NCBI GenBank assembly: GCA_963693285.1
Contig: OY848921.1
Span: 8,296,919 to 8,360,918, forward strand
Length of the DNA: 64,000 nt
DNA from: Xestospongia muta
Lineage: Eukaryota; Porifera; Demospongiae; Haplosclerida; Petrosiidae
Direction: 5' to 3'
The first letter of the stretch is position 1, and each line of letters starts with the position of its first letter. Below are positions 38,570 to 49,430 of this stretch, piece after piece. The notes under the pieces were generated by a model. The model saw only the letters and a program-made list of their open reading frames with translations, searched no databases and was not told the DNA's origin. Position numbers and translations under genes: made by a program.

Positions 38570-38578
38570 TATAAAAGG
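38570..38578 (+). promoter_or_regulatory. TATA box of the candidate Pol III RNA gene
   Basis: TATAAAAGG, about 21 bp before the first paired base of the candidate RNA. This is the layout of type-3 Pol III genes (U6, 7SK, RNase P and MRP RNAs). A proximal sequence element would lie at about 38520-38550, but I cannot recognise one for this organism. Confidence 0.5.
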
Positions 38579-38590
38579 AAACCAAAACAT

Positions 38591-38968
38591 CCTTGGTTGC
38601 CAGTGTGTTGTAGGCCAGCGTCTGCAATGCATCATGACCTCTGAGATGGTTACCAGCATACTCTTCGGAGTATCCGAAAGGCGGACTAGGATACGGCTGG
38701 TAGTCTCCCTTTAAACGTGAAGAGGCTTGGTGTATTGTAGTCCCGGTTCAGTAATGACGATGATTTATTCCCGAAGCTAGAAACCCAGTACGGCTGGTTC
38801 GAAGTTAGGGCGACGTTCCAGCCAGGATTACCTCGTCTTCGGACGAGGGTTACCAAGCCAGGTGGCGGTCCTAGCTAGCAATAGCAGGGAATCCTGGAGC
38901 CTAAGTGGAAGCCTGCGTGGAATTGAGTCACGAAAGATCGTTTGGGCAACACACAAGGGTTTTTTTTT
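38591..38968 (+). ncRNA. Candidate Pol III structured RNA gene, unassigned
   Basis: A GC-richer island of about 370 nt in AT-rich DNA, with no open frame. It starts after a TATA box and ends in T9 (38960-38968), a Pol III terminator. The ends pair: CCTTG and GTTGCC (38591-38601) with GGCAAC (38945-38950) and CAAGG (38954-38958), with a 3-nt bulge. Inside are a hairpin 38604-38613/38622-38631; ATACTC-TTCG-GAGTAT (38658-38673) on a longer helix 38651-38657/38696-38702; GGCTGG/CCAGCC (38792-38797/38818-38823); CCTCGTC-TTCG-GACGAGG (38831-38848); and AGGCTT/AAGCCT (38723-38728/38909-38914). Two UUCG tetraloops and a closing helix argue for a folded RNA. Size and promoter fit RNase P, RNase MRP or 7SK RNA, but I could not find their conserved motifs. 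It could also be one copy of a SINE. Confidence 0.65.
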
Positions 38969-39210
38969 GAAATTATAATTTTATTTAATTATAAACAAAT
39001 CTAATTATCTATTTATAAATCTATTTTAAGAGTATTAAAGAATAGTCAGTAAGGATGTTCAGGAGGTGAGTCAGTTGGATCATATGAGTAACACAACTAC
39101 ACCTTTTTTAAGAAAGTAAAATGTTGAGCTGGCAGGTCTAGGAGCAATAAATATCTGTCAACAATTCTAAAATATTTTCTTTGCAATAACTTGAGTAATA
39201 AATATAATCT

Positions 39211-39738
39211 TTAAACTATTAAACTGTCTTCTTGTTGCTGTTGCTGTTTGATTCCTAGTTCTATTAAAAGAGTATCCTCTAACTTGAGATAATCATCGTA
39301 TTCCTACCAAAGCAATAGAAATGGACTCATACTTATATTATATTTCAGACCCAAACTCACTAATTTAGGTTTCTCTTCCCAACCACTATCTTTGCTCTGT
39401 TGAGGTGTCTCCTATAATTACCACATAATAATTATACTTCATTGACTAATATAACCTCTGTAGCAGATATTGCTTTAGCTTCATCCAGTAATTTCTTCTC
39501 TTCACTACGCATACAATTTCTTTCAGCAACAAATTCTAATCGCTTGACTTCTCTCTCAAAGAATGACTCCATAATGGACAACTAGAGAGAGAGAGAGAAT
39601 AATCTCTAATTTAAACACTATATCTCTACCTCATTGCTGGAGGGATGACATAGACTCCATGGCTTCTAGTATATGCAATGTACCACCACTGTCACCCACT
39701 GCTAACATTGATTGACGACCTCCAACAATTAAGAGCTA
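39211..39738 (-). pseudogene. 5'-truncated DNAI3/WDR63-like pseudogene
   Basis: Four exon-like blocks on the minus strand with usable splice sites: 39738-39641 (MLAVGDSGGTLHILE, then PWSLCHPSSNE in a shifted frame), 39590-39461 (ESFFEREVKRLEF...), 39411-39364 (SKDSGWEEKP) and 39303-39211 (EYDDYLKLEDTLLIELG..., stop). They match the end of the last WD40 repeat and the C-terminal tail of axonemal dynein intermediate chain 3 (WDR63), a ciliary protein. The rest of the WD40 propeller is absent upstream, and two bases are missing between LHILE and PWSL, breaking the frame. It is therefore a relic carried in the inserted segment. Assignment rests on remembered family sequence. Confidence 0.6.
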
Positions 39739-39909
39739 ACAAATAGAGTTAGTACAGCTTACTAGAGAGACACCATGGGATAATAGAAGTGATTGAGAGA
39801 GAAGAAATAATTTGGGCCAATGATGGTACATGAGATCTAGAGAATGTTTGAATACATGTAATAATAAATGTATTTATTCATTACCTACCCAAATTTTTAT
39901 TGCTTGCTA

Positions 39910-40128
39910 CTTACCCCACAAAAAGAATCTAAGTTAATCTTATTGGTGTTGATGAAACTGTCAAAAGTTTTGACGTATTTGCAGGCCACAATGACGGAAA
40001 AACGGCTTAACAATTGTCTGGTCCTTCATGTACACAAATGCATAACTAATGAGTGTGATCTTGTTGAAATAGCTAAGGAATTTGTTATGGTAAATGATGA
40101 GTAAAGGAAATACTTTGGTACATTTTAA
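39910..40128 (+). pseudogene. Relic of a hAT-transposase/ZMYM-type protein C-terminus
   Basis: The frame reads ...RLNNCLVLHVHKCITNECDLVEIAKEFVMVNDE, then a stop (40102-40104), then RKYFGTF and a second stop. The pattern LVLHVHK-(x)n-DL-(x)n-A-EFV-(x)n-N-E-RK-FG-F is typical of the C-terminal end of hAT-derived proteins. The premature stop and missing upstream part make it a dead fragment. I see no terminal inverted repeats. Confidence 0.5.
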
Positions 40129-40307
40129 ATTAATGTTGGTAATACTGATTGTGATTATATCAAACATACTTTCTGCATTATGGGTACATTTGTGTCTGCA
40201 TATTCATCACATAGTTATGGTGTGAGCCTCCCCAAAATAGAAGTGCCTCATCTGCCTATGGTAGTGCATTGTTCATTGTTGTAGCTAGTCCTTCTACTTA
40301 AACATAC

Positions 40308-40424
40308 CATCCATAATTTTGATACGTGACAGACAAGCAGCAAAGTCATCTAGCGTCATGTACTTCCTCTTACGAGCAAACCTGTTAAACAGGATTGACA
40401 TTGCCTCACTGGTCAAGTCATAAC
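40308..40424 (-). CDS. Calpain penta-EF exon, copy A1
   Basis: An intact 117-nt copy of the calpain exon that encodes [18 protein letters not shown] onward. It differs from the main copy A3 (43179-43295) at only two bases, one silent and one Met to Thr (KYMT for KYMM). Its splice sites are normal and in phase with exon B1. Confidence 0.75.
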
Positions 40425-41216
40425 CTGTTTATATTAACATAATATATTGTCACTAGAGAGGTATATCATTTACTGACCTAGACTATATGTAGATATGACT
40501 GTCCAACAATTTAAACATATTTTTAAAGTATAACTCTTATATTATTTGTTACCATGATATATTGTAATCATGGCAAGAGGTGTAAAGTCTAAGAGAACAT
40601 GCTGTGAACATAACATGCAAAAGGAAAAAAGTTTAATTAGTTCATGACGAATATGTAATTAATTCCTAGGCCTCGAGAGCATATTTATTATATTATCAAA
40701 GAAAAGAAAAAACTAAAGGAAAGATGATAACAATACAATGAAACCAACAAATTTACATTATTAATAAGCACTACTTAACACATAAATCAACACCTAAAGC
40801 TTGAGTATATCAAAGAACCTACTAAAACGATTAACTAAACCACAAATACAATAATAATATATTAAACTATATTGTATTATATTAAACAAATTAGCCATTG
40901 GGCTTGAGTGCTTAGGAATACTTATTGTCTAATAAATTTGACATTTTTATCCCTCTGAGTATCCTTGTAAATAATTTGTCCAAAATTTGCAATTTAATTG
41001 CAGTTTGATTCTCTTAAACTTTTTAGCAAAACAAGGACATTTGTCAAATTTGTATAACCACGTGTTATATAATTTTTTAATGTTATTGGAAGGGTTAAAA
41101 TAATCTAATAGTAATTAAATATGTAATATCATTTTCATGCACTGCTAAATTGATATGGGGAACAATTGATTAAACTTTAAATTGTCTTTTGAAGAAAAAA
41201 AATCTTGACTGATTAT
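40425..41216. repeat. Intergenic part of the 1.44-kb calpain repeat unit
   Basis: About 790 bp repeated almost base for base at 41863-42653 (offset about 1438 bp). It includes ACATGCAAAAGGAAAAAAGTTTAATTAG-type sequence, also found in diverged form in a calpain intron at about 47320-47450. No gene is seen in it. Confidence 0.85.
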
Positions 41217-41862
41217 TTAAGCATCCAATGTAATCTTGAAGAACTAGAGATAAAAATATAAATGTAACTTTAGTAAGTTAGACTATATTTATTACCTCAT
41301 CTTTGCTAAGAGTGGCTGAAGACCCTCCAGATGAAACTTTCTTAAAGGTATCTATTGAGAAAAATTTTAAATAATTAATATGACTTTAAATTTGGTAATT
41401 TTCATTACAACAATCATTTATTGTCCTAAATTATGGGGGCTATTAAAACACTATTTGTACATTAAAGTTACTTTATTCAAACAAACAGAAACAACTACAT
41501 ACTTCATCTTCAATTTAAACATGAGATAACTACCTCACCATCCATAAAATATGACGAACAAGGACTGACTCAGTCTGTTATTGATACTAATATTTATTCT
41601 AGTATTAACATCAACATCAGACTGAGCCGGTCCTCATTCAATATAATTTACAGTATCCTTTCTACATCTCTCTCTCTCTCTCTCTAACTGAGGTTGTTGT
41701 AGTGGATTGTTCATTGTTGTAGCTAGTCTTTCTACTTAAACTTACTATCCATAATTTTGATACGTGACAAACAAGCAGCAAAGTCATCTAGCATCATGTA
41801 CTTCCTCTTACGAGCAAACCTGTTAAACAGGATTGACATTGCCTCACTGGTCAAGTCATAAC
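41217..41862 (-). CDS. Calpain terminal exons, copy 2 (A2, B2, C2)
   Basis: A complete cassette of three exons: A2 41746-41862 (117 nt), B2 41296-41351 (56 nt) and C2 41217-41243 (27 nt with stop). Sizes and phases equal those of the main gene. The A2 donor is changed to GTAAGT, a better consensus, with Asp to Asn at the junction. Nothing in it is broken, so it could be spliced to the shared upstream exon as an alternative C-terminus. Confidence 0.75.
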
Positions 41863-42653
41863 CTGTTTATATTAACATAATATATTGTCACTAGAGAGGT
41901 ATATTATTTACTGACCTAGACTATATGTAGATACGACTGTCCAACAATTTAAACATATTTTTAAAGTATAACTCTTATATTATTTGTTACCATGATATAT
42001 TGTAATCATGGCAAGAGGTGTAAAGTCTAAGAGAACATGCTGTGAACATAACATGCAAAAGGAAAAAAGTTTAATTAGTTCATGACGAATATGTAATTAA
42101 TTCCTAGGCCTCGAGAGCATATTTATTATATTATCAAAGAAAAGAAAAAACTAAAGGAAAGATGATAACAATACAATGAAACCAACAAATTTACATTATT
42201 AATAAGCACTACTTAACATATAAATCAACACCTAAAGCTTGAGTATATCAAAGAACCTACTAAAACGATTAACTAAACCACAAATACAATAATAATATAT
42301 TAAACTATATTGTATTATATTAAACAAATTAGCCATTGGGCTTGAGTGCTTAGGAATACTTATTGTCTAATAAATTTGACATTTTTATCCCTCTGAGTAT
42401 CCTTGTAAATAATTTGTCCAAAATTTGCAATTTAATTGCAGTTTGATTCTCTTAAACTTTTTAGCAAAACAAGGACATTTGTGAAATTTGTATAACCACG
42501 TGTTATATAATTTTTTAATGTTATTGGAAGGGTTAAAATAATCTAATAGTAATTAAATATGTAATATCATTTTCATGCACTGCTAAATTGATATGGGGAA
42601 CAATTGATTAAACTTTAAATTGTCTTTTGAAGAAATAAATTTTGACTGGTTAT

Positions 42654-45600
42654 TTAAGCATCCAATGTAATCTTGAAGAACTAGAGATAAAAATATAAAT
42701 GTAAGTTTAGTAAGTTAGACTAGATTTATTACCTCATCTTTGCTGAGAGTGGCTGAAGACCCTCCAGATGAAACTTTCTTAAAGGTATCTATTGAGAAAA
42801 ATTTTAAATAATTAATATGACTTTTAAATTTGGTAATTTTCATTACAACAATCATTTATTGTCCTAAATTATGGGGGCTATTAAACACTATTTGTACATT
42901 AAAGTTACTTTATTCAAACAAACAGAAACAACTACATACTTCATCTTCAATTTAAACATGAGATAACTACCTCACCATCCATAAAATATAATGAACAAGG
43001 ACTGGTTCAGTCTGTTATTGATGCTAATATTTATTCTAGTATTAATTAACATCAACATCAGACTGAGCCAGTCCTCATTCAATATAATTTACAGTATCCT
43101 TTCTACATCTCTCTCTCTAACTGAGGTTGCTTTAGTGCATTGTTCATTGTTGTAGCTAGTCCTTCTACTTAAACATACCATCCATAATTTTGATACGTGA
43201 CAAACAAGCAGCAAAGTCATCTAGCATCATGTACTTCCTCTTACGAGCAAACCTGTTAAACAGGATTGACATTGCCTCACTGGTCAAGTCATAACCTGTT
43301 TATATTAACATAATATATTGTCAATAGAGAGGTATATTATTTACTGACCTAGACTGCGGATACCAGAAAATACTTCAGCTTTTTCTAGAGTACCTGAACG
43401 ATCTCGATCAAACTTGTAGAACATTTTCTGAAAAGATAATGAGTACATAATATATTACATAATGGTTAGTACCTTCCATTGACCGATAGTTACCAGAAGG
43501 TTTTGAAATTCATTGTAGTTCAATGTACCATTTTTGTCTTCCTGTTGAATTTTAAGTTAAGAAAAACAGATCAATGGGAGATAAATGAATAGATGGATAG
43601 ATGGATGGATGGATGGATGGATGGATAGATGAATAGATGGATGGATGAATAGATGGATGGATGGATGAATAGATGGATTGATGGATTGATGGATGGATGG
43701 ATGGATAAATAGATGGACTGATGGATGGATGGATGGATAAATAGATGGATGGATGGATGGATGGATACATCCAACATAGCTATCATGGAACGACAAGCAT
43801 CAATAGAGAAAACAGATTTGCTCATATCTACATGAGTAAAGCGAGTATTTACAATAAATGATTATTGCAGACATACCGCTACTTAGAGATGCAGTCAAAA
43901 CATCCTGCAACTCTTCAGAATCAATTTCATTATCTGCTCCGGCTAAACGAGAGAACATCTCACGTAACTTAGCTTCACGAGAACTAGCCTGAAACACAAT
44001 ATACAAATCAGTGAATAATTTGACTTTTTAAAAACATACAGGAGTTACTTCTTCAGTGTCTACTTTCTTCTTCCTAAAAAGGACAAATAAATTGATAGAT
44101 GATCGAATGATTTGGTCATCAACTTACTCTTCAGAGTAGCTCTCAGTGAAGATACGTAATAGAAAGTCTCCTTCCTCTCCTGGTTTAAAAGAACACGGTA
44201 CAACAATATAGCGACCGGGATCCAAATCAAATCGTTTCATGACTTCACGAGCATTTGTAAAAGACCCAGAAGTACCAGTACTGTAATTATAATCAACATA
44301 TTGTTTAGTCAGCACCGTACTGCCATCACCAGGAGCCTGAAAAGTTAGAGTGACATTTGCTTAGTAATGAGCTCCTCTTACTTTATAAACTGAATACCCA
44401 ATGCACAGATCTTGGACTCCCATTTTCTTTTGCTTGCGACGATGTTTCTGCATTAGAGCAACTAGGACAGAGCATTTACCGTCTCCATCATCATCCTCAT
44501 TAAGATCAATTACATATTGAGGGTTCTTAACAAATGTGGGAAAGTTACGGCATCCTCCAGCAGTACCTGATGAATTTTCCCATTTGCCATTTGTGATAAT
44601 GGAATTCCAGCTTTTAACTATAGAAAAGAGAGAATGAAATAATGGTACAAAAAATGAACTCTACAGAATTTAAATCTCCAAGCTTAGACACTACAATTAC
44701 CAATAGAGCTATGAGTCTCAACCAAGACTCAAATTTGATATTTTAACTCTTTACCTTTATCATCTTCCTGCATTTGATCAATACTGACAGAACACATCTC
44801 CAAGTCAGTAAAATGCTTGACAAAATCCTCATAGCTCATCCAGAATTCACCATCTTCCTTAGGACCATCACCCTCCAGAAGCTCACGGCGTTTATCAGCA
44901 GGCAGTTGGCGCCAAGTAGGTGAACTAATATACAGTAGTTTTAATATTATGAAATAATTATAGATATTTACTCATCACTCCAATCTCCGTTCCATTCTTT
45001 TTGTCCCCACGGGTTACGAATACGCAACAATTTTACCTCTTTACCTCTCACAGTAACCTTGACAACAATATCATTTATACTAACTGTCTATTAATCCATC
45101 CATTACCTTGGCTGTTCCAGTAATAGAATAAGCATGACCAACCACAAGACCAGTGTCCAGTTTTTTTTCTACATCATCTCGTCCTTGTGGCTATAATAAC
45201 AACAATGACATTATTGTCACTAGAAACTCCTAGTAATTTACCGCTACAGAGCAACTCATGAGGGAGGCACGTTTTGAGCTCTTTATCATACGTTCAAAGA
45301 GACCAGGATGGTTGTCTTTAAGAGCAAAACTTTCAACTACTCCACCAGTAAAATCAGTCATGGCTTCTGCTGTTTTACCACCTTTGAGAGCTTCATAACC
45401 ACCATACAATCTATGAACAGATAGCAGAATAAATCAATGACTGGATAGAGACATTGGACATACTTAGCATATGCCTTTTCAAGTAAAGCACTCCAAAACT
45501 CATTGTCATCAGTTGAATGTATAAAAATCAACTTTCCATTGTAGGTAGGTAGTTGATCATCAACTACAATATCAACCCATTCTCCAAAGTGCCAGAAATG

Positions 45601-47820
45601 AAAATGAAAAATGCCTGCATAACCTTTATCAAACCCTTGATTATCAGGTATGACCTATGAAAACAATTCTAATTTATTAAATATAATGTATTAGTTTAGT
45701 ACATGTATATTAATTAATTAATACATGTATTAATTAATTAATTATATTTATTAATTTCTTACTTTGTTAAGTAGTATTTTGTCTTGCGTGAGTGAAGCAA
45801 TGGCTGCTACTAACCAGCAATCACCCAAAACACCTTGTGCTACATCAAACCTGCTAGCACCTCCAGTATAGAGCTTAGGATCAGATACAATATCCTATTA
45901 TAAGGAATAAATAATATTGGTAGTGTTATATGTAACAATTAATACTAAAATGAACCTAGTATTAATAGCTAATGTTTATAATTAATGAGATTCATGACCC
46001 TTAATCTTAGTCAGTGAATTAAATAACAAACTAATTACCAGTTAATTAAATAGGAATCTTCTCTTTATAACAAAATATTTACTAAAAATAGAAACACATG
46101 ACATGTATTACTATGACTAAAAATAGAAACACCCGACATGTGTTACTATATTTAAATTTAGGCTAGAGAAAGAGATCCATTGACACTGTAATCAGACATA
46201 CCATTATATTAATAGTACTAATATTATACAAATTTGAGTATTAGTTCTTGTAATAAGATTAAGTATTAATTATAAAACTGATATAGTAATAATAGTAATT
46301 TAATAGAAACCAATAGATATCCTTATATTGACTTTTGTATGCTGTCAACCAAGAAAGGCAAAAAGGTTTTGAAAGATAATTGATTACTAACTTTAATTAA
46401 TTAATTATATACTTTTCTATTTGTTTTGATTTTAATAGTCAAATTTGTTTAAAGTAAGTTTCTCAATCACGAATAAATAGATTGTTGAATGGAGGCATAA
46501 CATGGAATGACAGGGTTAAAATATTAGTACTCTGTAATGGACAGTGATGTAATAATAAATTTAAAAAGTAATAGTACATATTGTAATTGACCACAAGTCT
46601 GACTGCAAATTCCACGAATCCTTGCATGTTGTATAGATTATAAAACATTGTCTGATTCATAACTACATAACAGAACCTTTGTTATAACATAGTTCTAATT
46701 CCAATAAGAACAAATAAACCACAAGTATCTACATAGAGGCCATTGAAACTCCCAAAAATTAGCACATTACTACAATAGGTAAATATTAACAGTTATAGTA
46801 AATAGAGCAATTTGATTGGTCAGTTATGTTGTCTGTTGTATCATGCTCCAATCTGATTGGTCAGTTCATATGAAACCTCTACAGTTAGTAAGTTATAATG
46901 ACATTAAAGATAAGTTTTTGAAGTGAAACAAGGAAAGAGTTATAAAGGATTATAACAGGAATTTGAAACTAGCTCCACAAAGTAAACAAATCTCATCAGT
47001 TCGAAACATACTTTATTAAGGAGACTCTGACACACCTGATGTATCTCTATAATATTAAGGAACAATGCTATTATTAATGTATTCCTTCTATACAATCAAT
47101 TCATTAACACCTGTTAGTTAATAATTTCCTCCAATTACCACATTCAATGTTCTGAACATAATTAATACATTAATGGCAAATTATTGCATTTAAAAAGACA
47201 TTAAAATGTAATCATGTTCTACCATATTTATCTATGTAGTCACAACTGTTTAATAATTTCTGAGGAAATACATTACTTAAGTACACCTCCATAATTTTTG
47301 CTACTATTATATTGTAACCATGGCAATATGTGTTGAGTCAAAACAACAAGAATATCTGCGAACATAACATGCAAAAGGAAAAACGTTTAATTATTTCATG
47401 ACAAACATGTAATTAATGCCTTGAAAAAAATGTATTATTATCAAAGAAAAGGCAGCTGTGACAAATCCGATGTTTGTCAATCTTGAAGTACTTACCTTTG
47501 GTCGTTTCCATACTGGTGTGAAGGGTAGTTTTTGACTGTAAAACAAGGAACGATCATCAGCAGGAAAATAAGGATCTTCAAATAATGTATTATCACGAAG
47601 ACACTGACGTCGTATTTTTTCATAATCCTGAGCTGGTACTAGGGTTCCTAGATTAGATGTTCCTTGACCCTGTCATTAAAACGAGTAATGAGAAAAATTG
47701 GTTATGTTAATAACAGTGAAGCTGAATAAACATAGCATTGGCATAAGGATCACATACCTCTGCAGGACCAGTCCCTGGTAGAGTTATTTTCATCTTAACG
47801 GCTTCGCCTTTGTCCGCCAT
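42654..47820 (-). CDS. Calpain, classical type with penta-EF-hand domain
   Basis: Ca2+-dependent cytosolic cysteine protease. It starts at [11 protein letters not shown] (47820). The catalytic core carries all three active-site residues: Cys in GDCWLVAA (codon 45817-45819), His in VGHAYSI (45134-45136) and Asn in RNPWG (45013-45015). The CBSW (C2-like) domain follows, with [17 protein letters not shown] and FLLRIFTE, then a penta-EF domain with [11 protein letters not shown] (43380-43430) as a canonical Ca2+ loop, exon A3 (43179-43295), B3 (42733-42788) and C3 (42654-42680), ending FFKITLDA. The length and order match typical calpains. Introns are short except the roughly 1.6-kb one (45900-47495). 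Two further copies of the last three exons lie downstream on the same strand. Confidence 0.96.
43580..43770. repeat. GGAT/GATA tetranucleotide tract
   Basis: ATGGATGGATGGATAGATGAATAG-type units in a calpain intron, about 190 bp. Confidence 0.92.
45900..47495. other. Long calpain intron containing a diverged repeat copy
   Basis: Largely AT-rich and featureless. A duplicated phrase (AAAATAGAAACAC(A/C)(T/C)GACATGT) occurs at about 46085-46150. At 47320-47450 the sequence is a diverged copy of the calpain repeat unit (compare 40550-40690), sharing AACATAACATGCAAAAGGAAAAA and ATTATCAAAGAAAAG. Confidence 0.6.
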
Positions 47821-49430
47821 CACGATTGCAAATTGCTAAGAAACGATGGAGAAAGGGGCGATCTATAACCTGACGAGACAGACGCAATGTGCCCTGCAAC
47901 AGCTCACCGCAGTAACGACAGGAATGGCATGATTAGTTATTAATTTTATTCATAGCTCAATTAGTTAATTGACTATCTATGAATAATAATCATTGCTCTT
48001 TGGTACCATATCTACAACTAAAACTATCTAACTAAAGAGCCTGAGGTGGTTGACCTCAACCACTGGTAATGATCAGTTGTATATGGACAAACCTATATAC
48101 TTCATTACTGATATATATATATAATGTAATACAATCTAGAGCAGTATTAAGTAAATGAGATAACTATCATATAATGATGTACTGACAAATTTATTACATT
48201 CTTTGAACAACAGATTATTATAGTAAATAGATGAACAAATCAATTAAAAGAAAATGTCAGATTAAATAAATGCAAATATACACAATGGATAGATTATTAA
48301 AGGAGAAACTAATTATATTTATTTAAATAAAGAGGATCTTTCTTTTAGCGGCTCTTTAAGCATCCATAGCAATCACAAAGCATAGGATATAAAATACATC
48401 AATCATATTATATAACTACAGTGTATATAGCACCTAATATTTGCTGACAGCTGCAGTAACATAAGACAATTGGATAAAATCTTAATAAAAGGCTCTATTG
48501 ATCAATAAGGAATAAAATATTGATTGAATGAGAAAATTTTAGAGAAGACAAGAATGAAAGTCAATTTTAGCTGACATTTAAAAAAAAGAGTTTAGATAAG
48601 GTAGTTAGGACCTTAATTATAAGGCTGACATTATCACAGCCTAATATGTAGAAATTGATACTTCTAGCAACTTACTAAGTTACTGTACACTTCCTTGTCT
48701 AACTGTTCAAAAGGAAAATGATTCATCATACATATACTTAAATATGATACATCATTATCACAGCTAGTGTGTTATATACAGGTGGTTATTATTTTTATTT
48801 ATTTATAAATATAGGCGTAAAATTCAATAATTAGAATTAAATGTGACAATATGGAGCTGCCAGCTGGTGTGATCAGCAAGAACTTGGAAAAGGAAATTAA
48901 TTTTCAACTTGGTACATGTGATACGTAGACAACTGGAATTATGCCAGCAATATTTTATAGATAATTCTGATTGTATTACTTTAATATTTTATTTGGTATC
49001 ATGGCAATTGTATTGTTTTATACATTTCAGAAACATCCCTGGTCATTTCCATACTGGTGAGAAGGGTAGCTTCTCATAAGGGATTGGTTTAAACATAATC
49101 CTGTAGTGACACTATACAAAGATTATGTTATACATAATATATTATTATAATTAATTATAATTATAATGTATATAATATATTCCTCTCCTTTGTTCCCCAT
49201 TATTACAACTGCGCCTGCAAAAAATGGATTAAGATAATGAGATGAAGACACATAACAGCTACAGCAAAGTAAATTCTCAAGCATAGTTTTCTTTTTATAG
49301 CAAGTGTATAAAGGAAGTACCCGGCGTTTTCCGCCGTGCGTATATTTACGCGTTGGCTTAGCTCCTCCCACAATTACGTATATACAAAAAGCGATTGTAT
49401 CCTGACTTACTACAAAGAGAGAGAGAAGCA
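47821..49430. other. Calpain-syntaxin intergenic region with a calpain exon relic
   Basis: 1.6 kb between divergent start codons. At about 49039-49075, TGGTCATTTCCATACTGGTG and GAAGGGTAG closely match the calpain exon edge at 47498-47530, so a degraded calpain fragment sits here. The last 120 bp before syntaxin is GC-richer (CCGGCGTTTTCCGCCG, 49321 on) and is the probable syntaxin promoter. The rest is AT-rich without genes. Confidence 0.6.

Larger units (their letters stand above)
38002..40260. other. 2.26-kb extra segment splitting calpain copy 1
   Basis: Copies 2 and 3 of the calpain repeat run without a break through GTTG(C/T)TGTAGTG, but copy 1 is interrupted there. The segment is flanked by GTAG at 37998-38001 and 40261-40264, which may be a target-site duplication or deletion microhomology. 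It holds the candidate structured RNA gene, the DNAI3-like pseudogene and the hAT-like relic. The rest (38002-38560, 39741-39900) shows nothing recognisable. Confidence 0.7.

Noticed and set aside
38796..38815. GTTAGGG in the structured RNA as a telomerase template
   Set aside because: The template must be the complement (CCCTAA) on the transcribed strand. The TATA box and T9 give + strand transcription, which has only the G-rich form.
38591..38968. tRNA-derived SINE with B-box GGTTCGAAG
   Set aside because: Not fully excluded, but no A-box at the right distance and no cloverleaf was found. The end-to-end helix and upstream TATA box fit a type-3 Pol III gene better.
40176..40258. Minus-strand open stretch next to calpain exon A1
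   Set aside because: It can be read as a short peptide with Trp-Gly-Gly, but it matches nothing I know and lacks paired splice sites.
43552..43825. Ser-Ile-His-Pro repeat open frames
   Set aside because: Three frames open at once from an ATGGATGG tract in a calpain intron.
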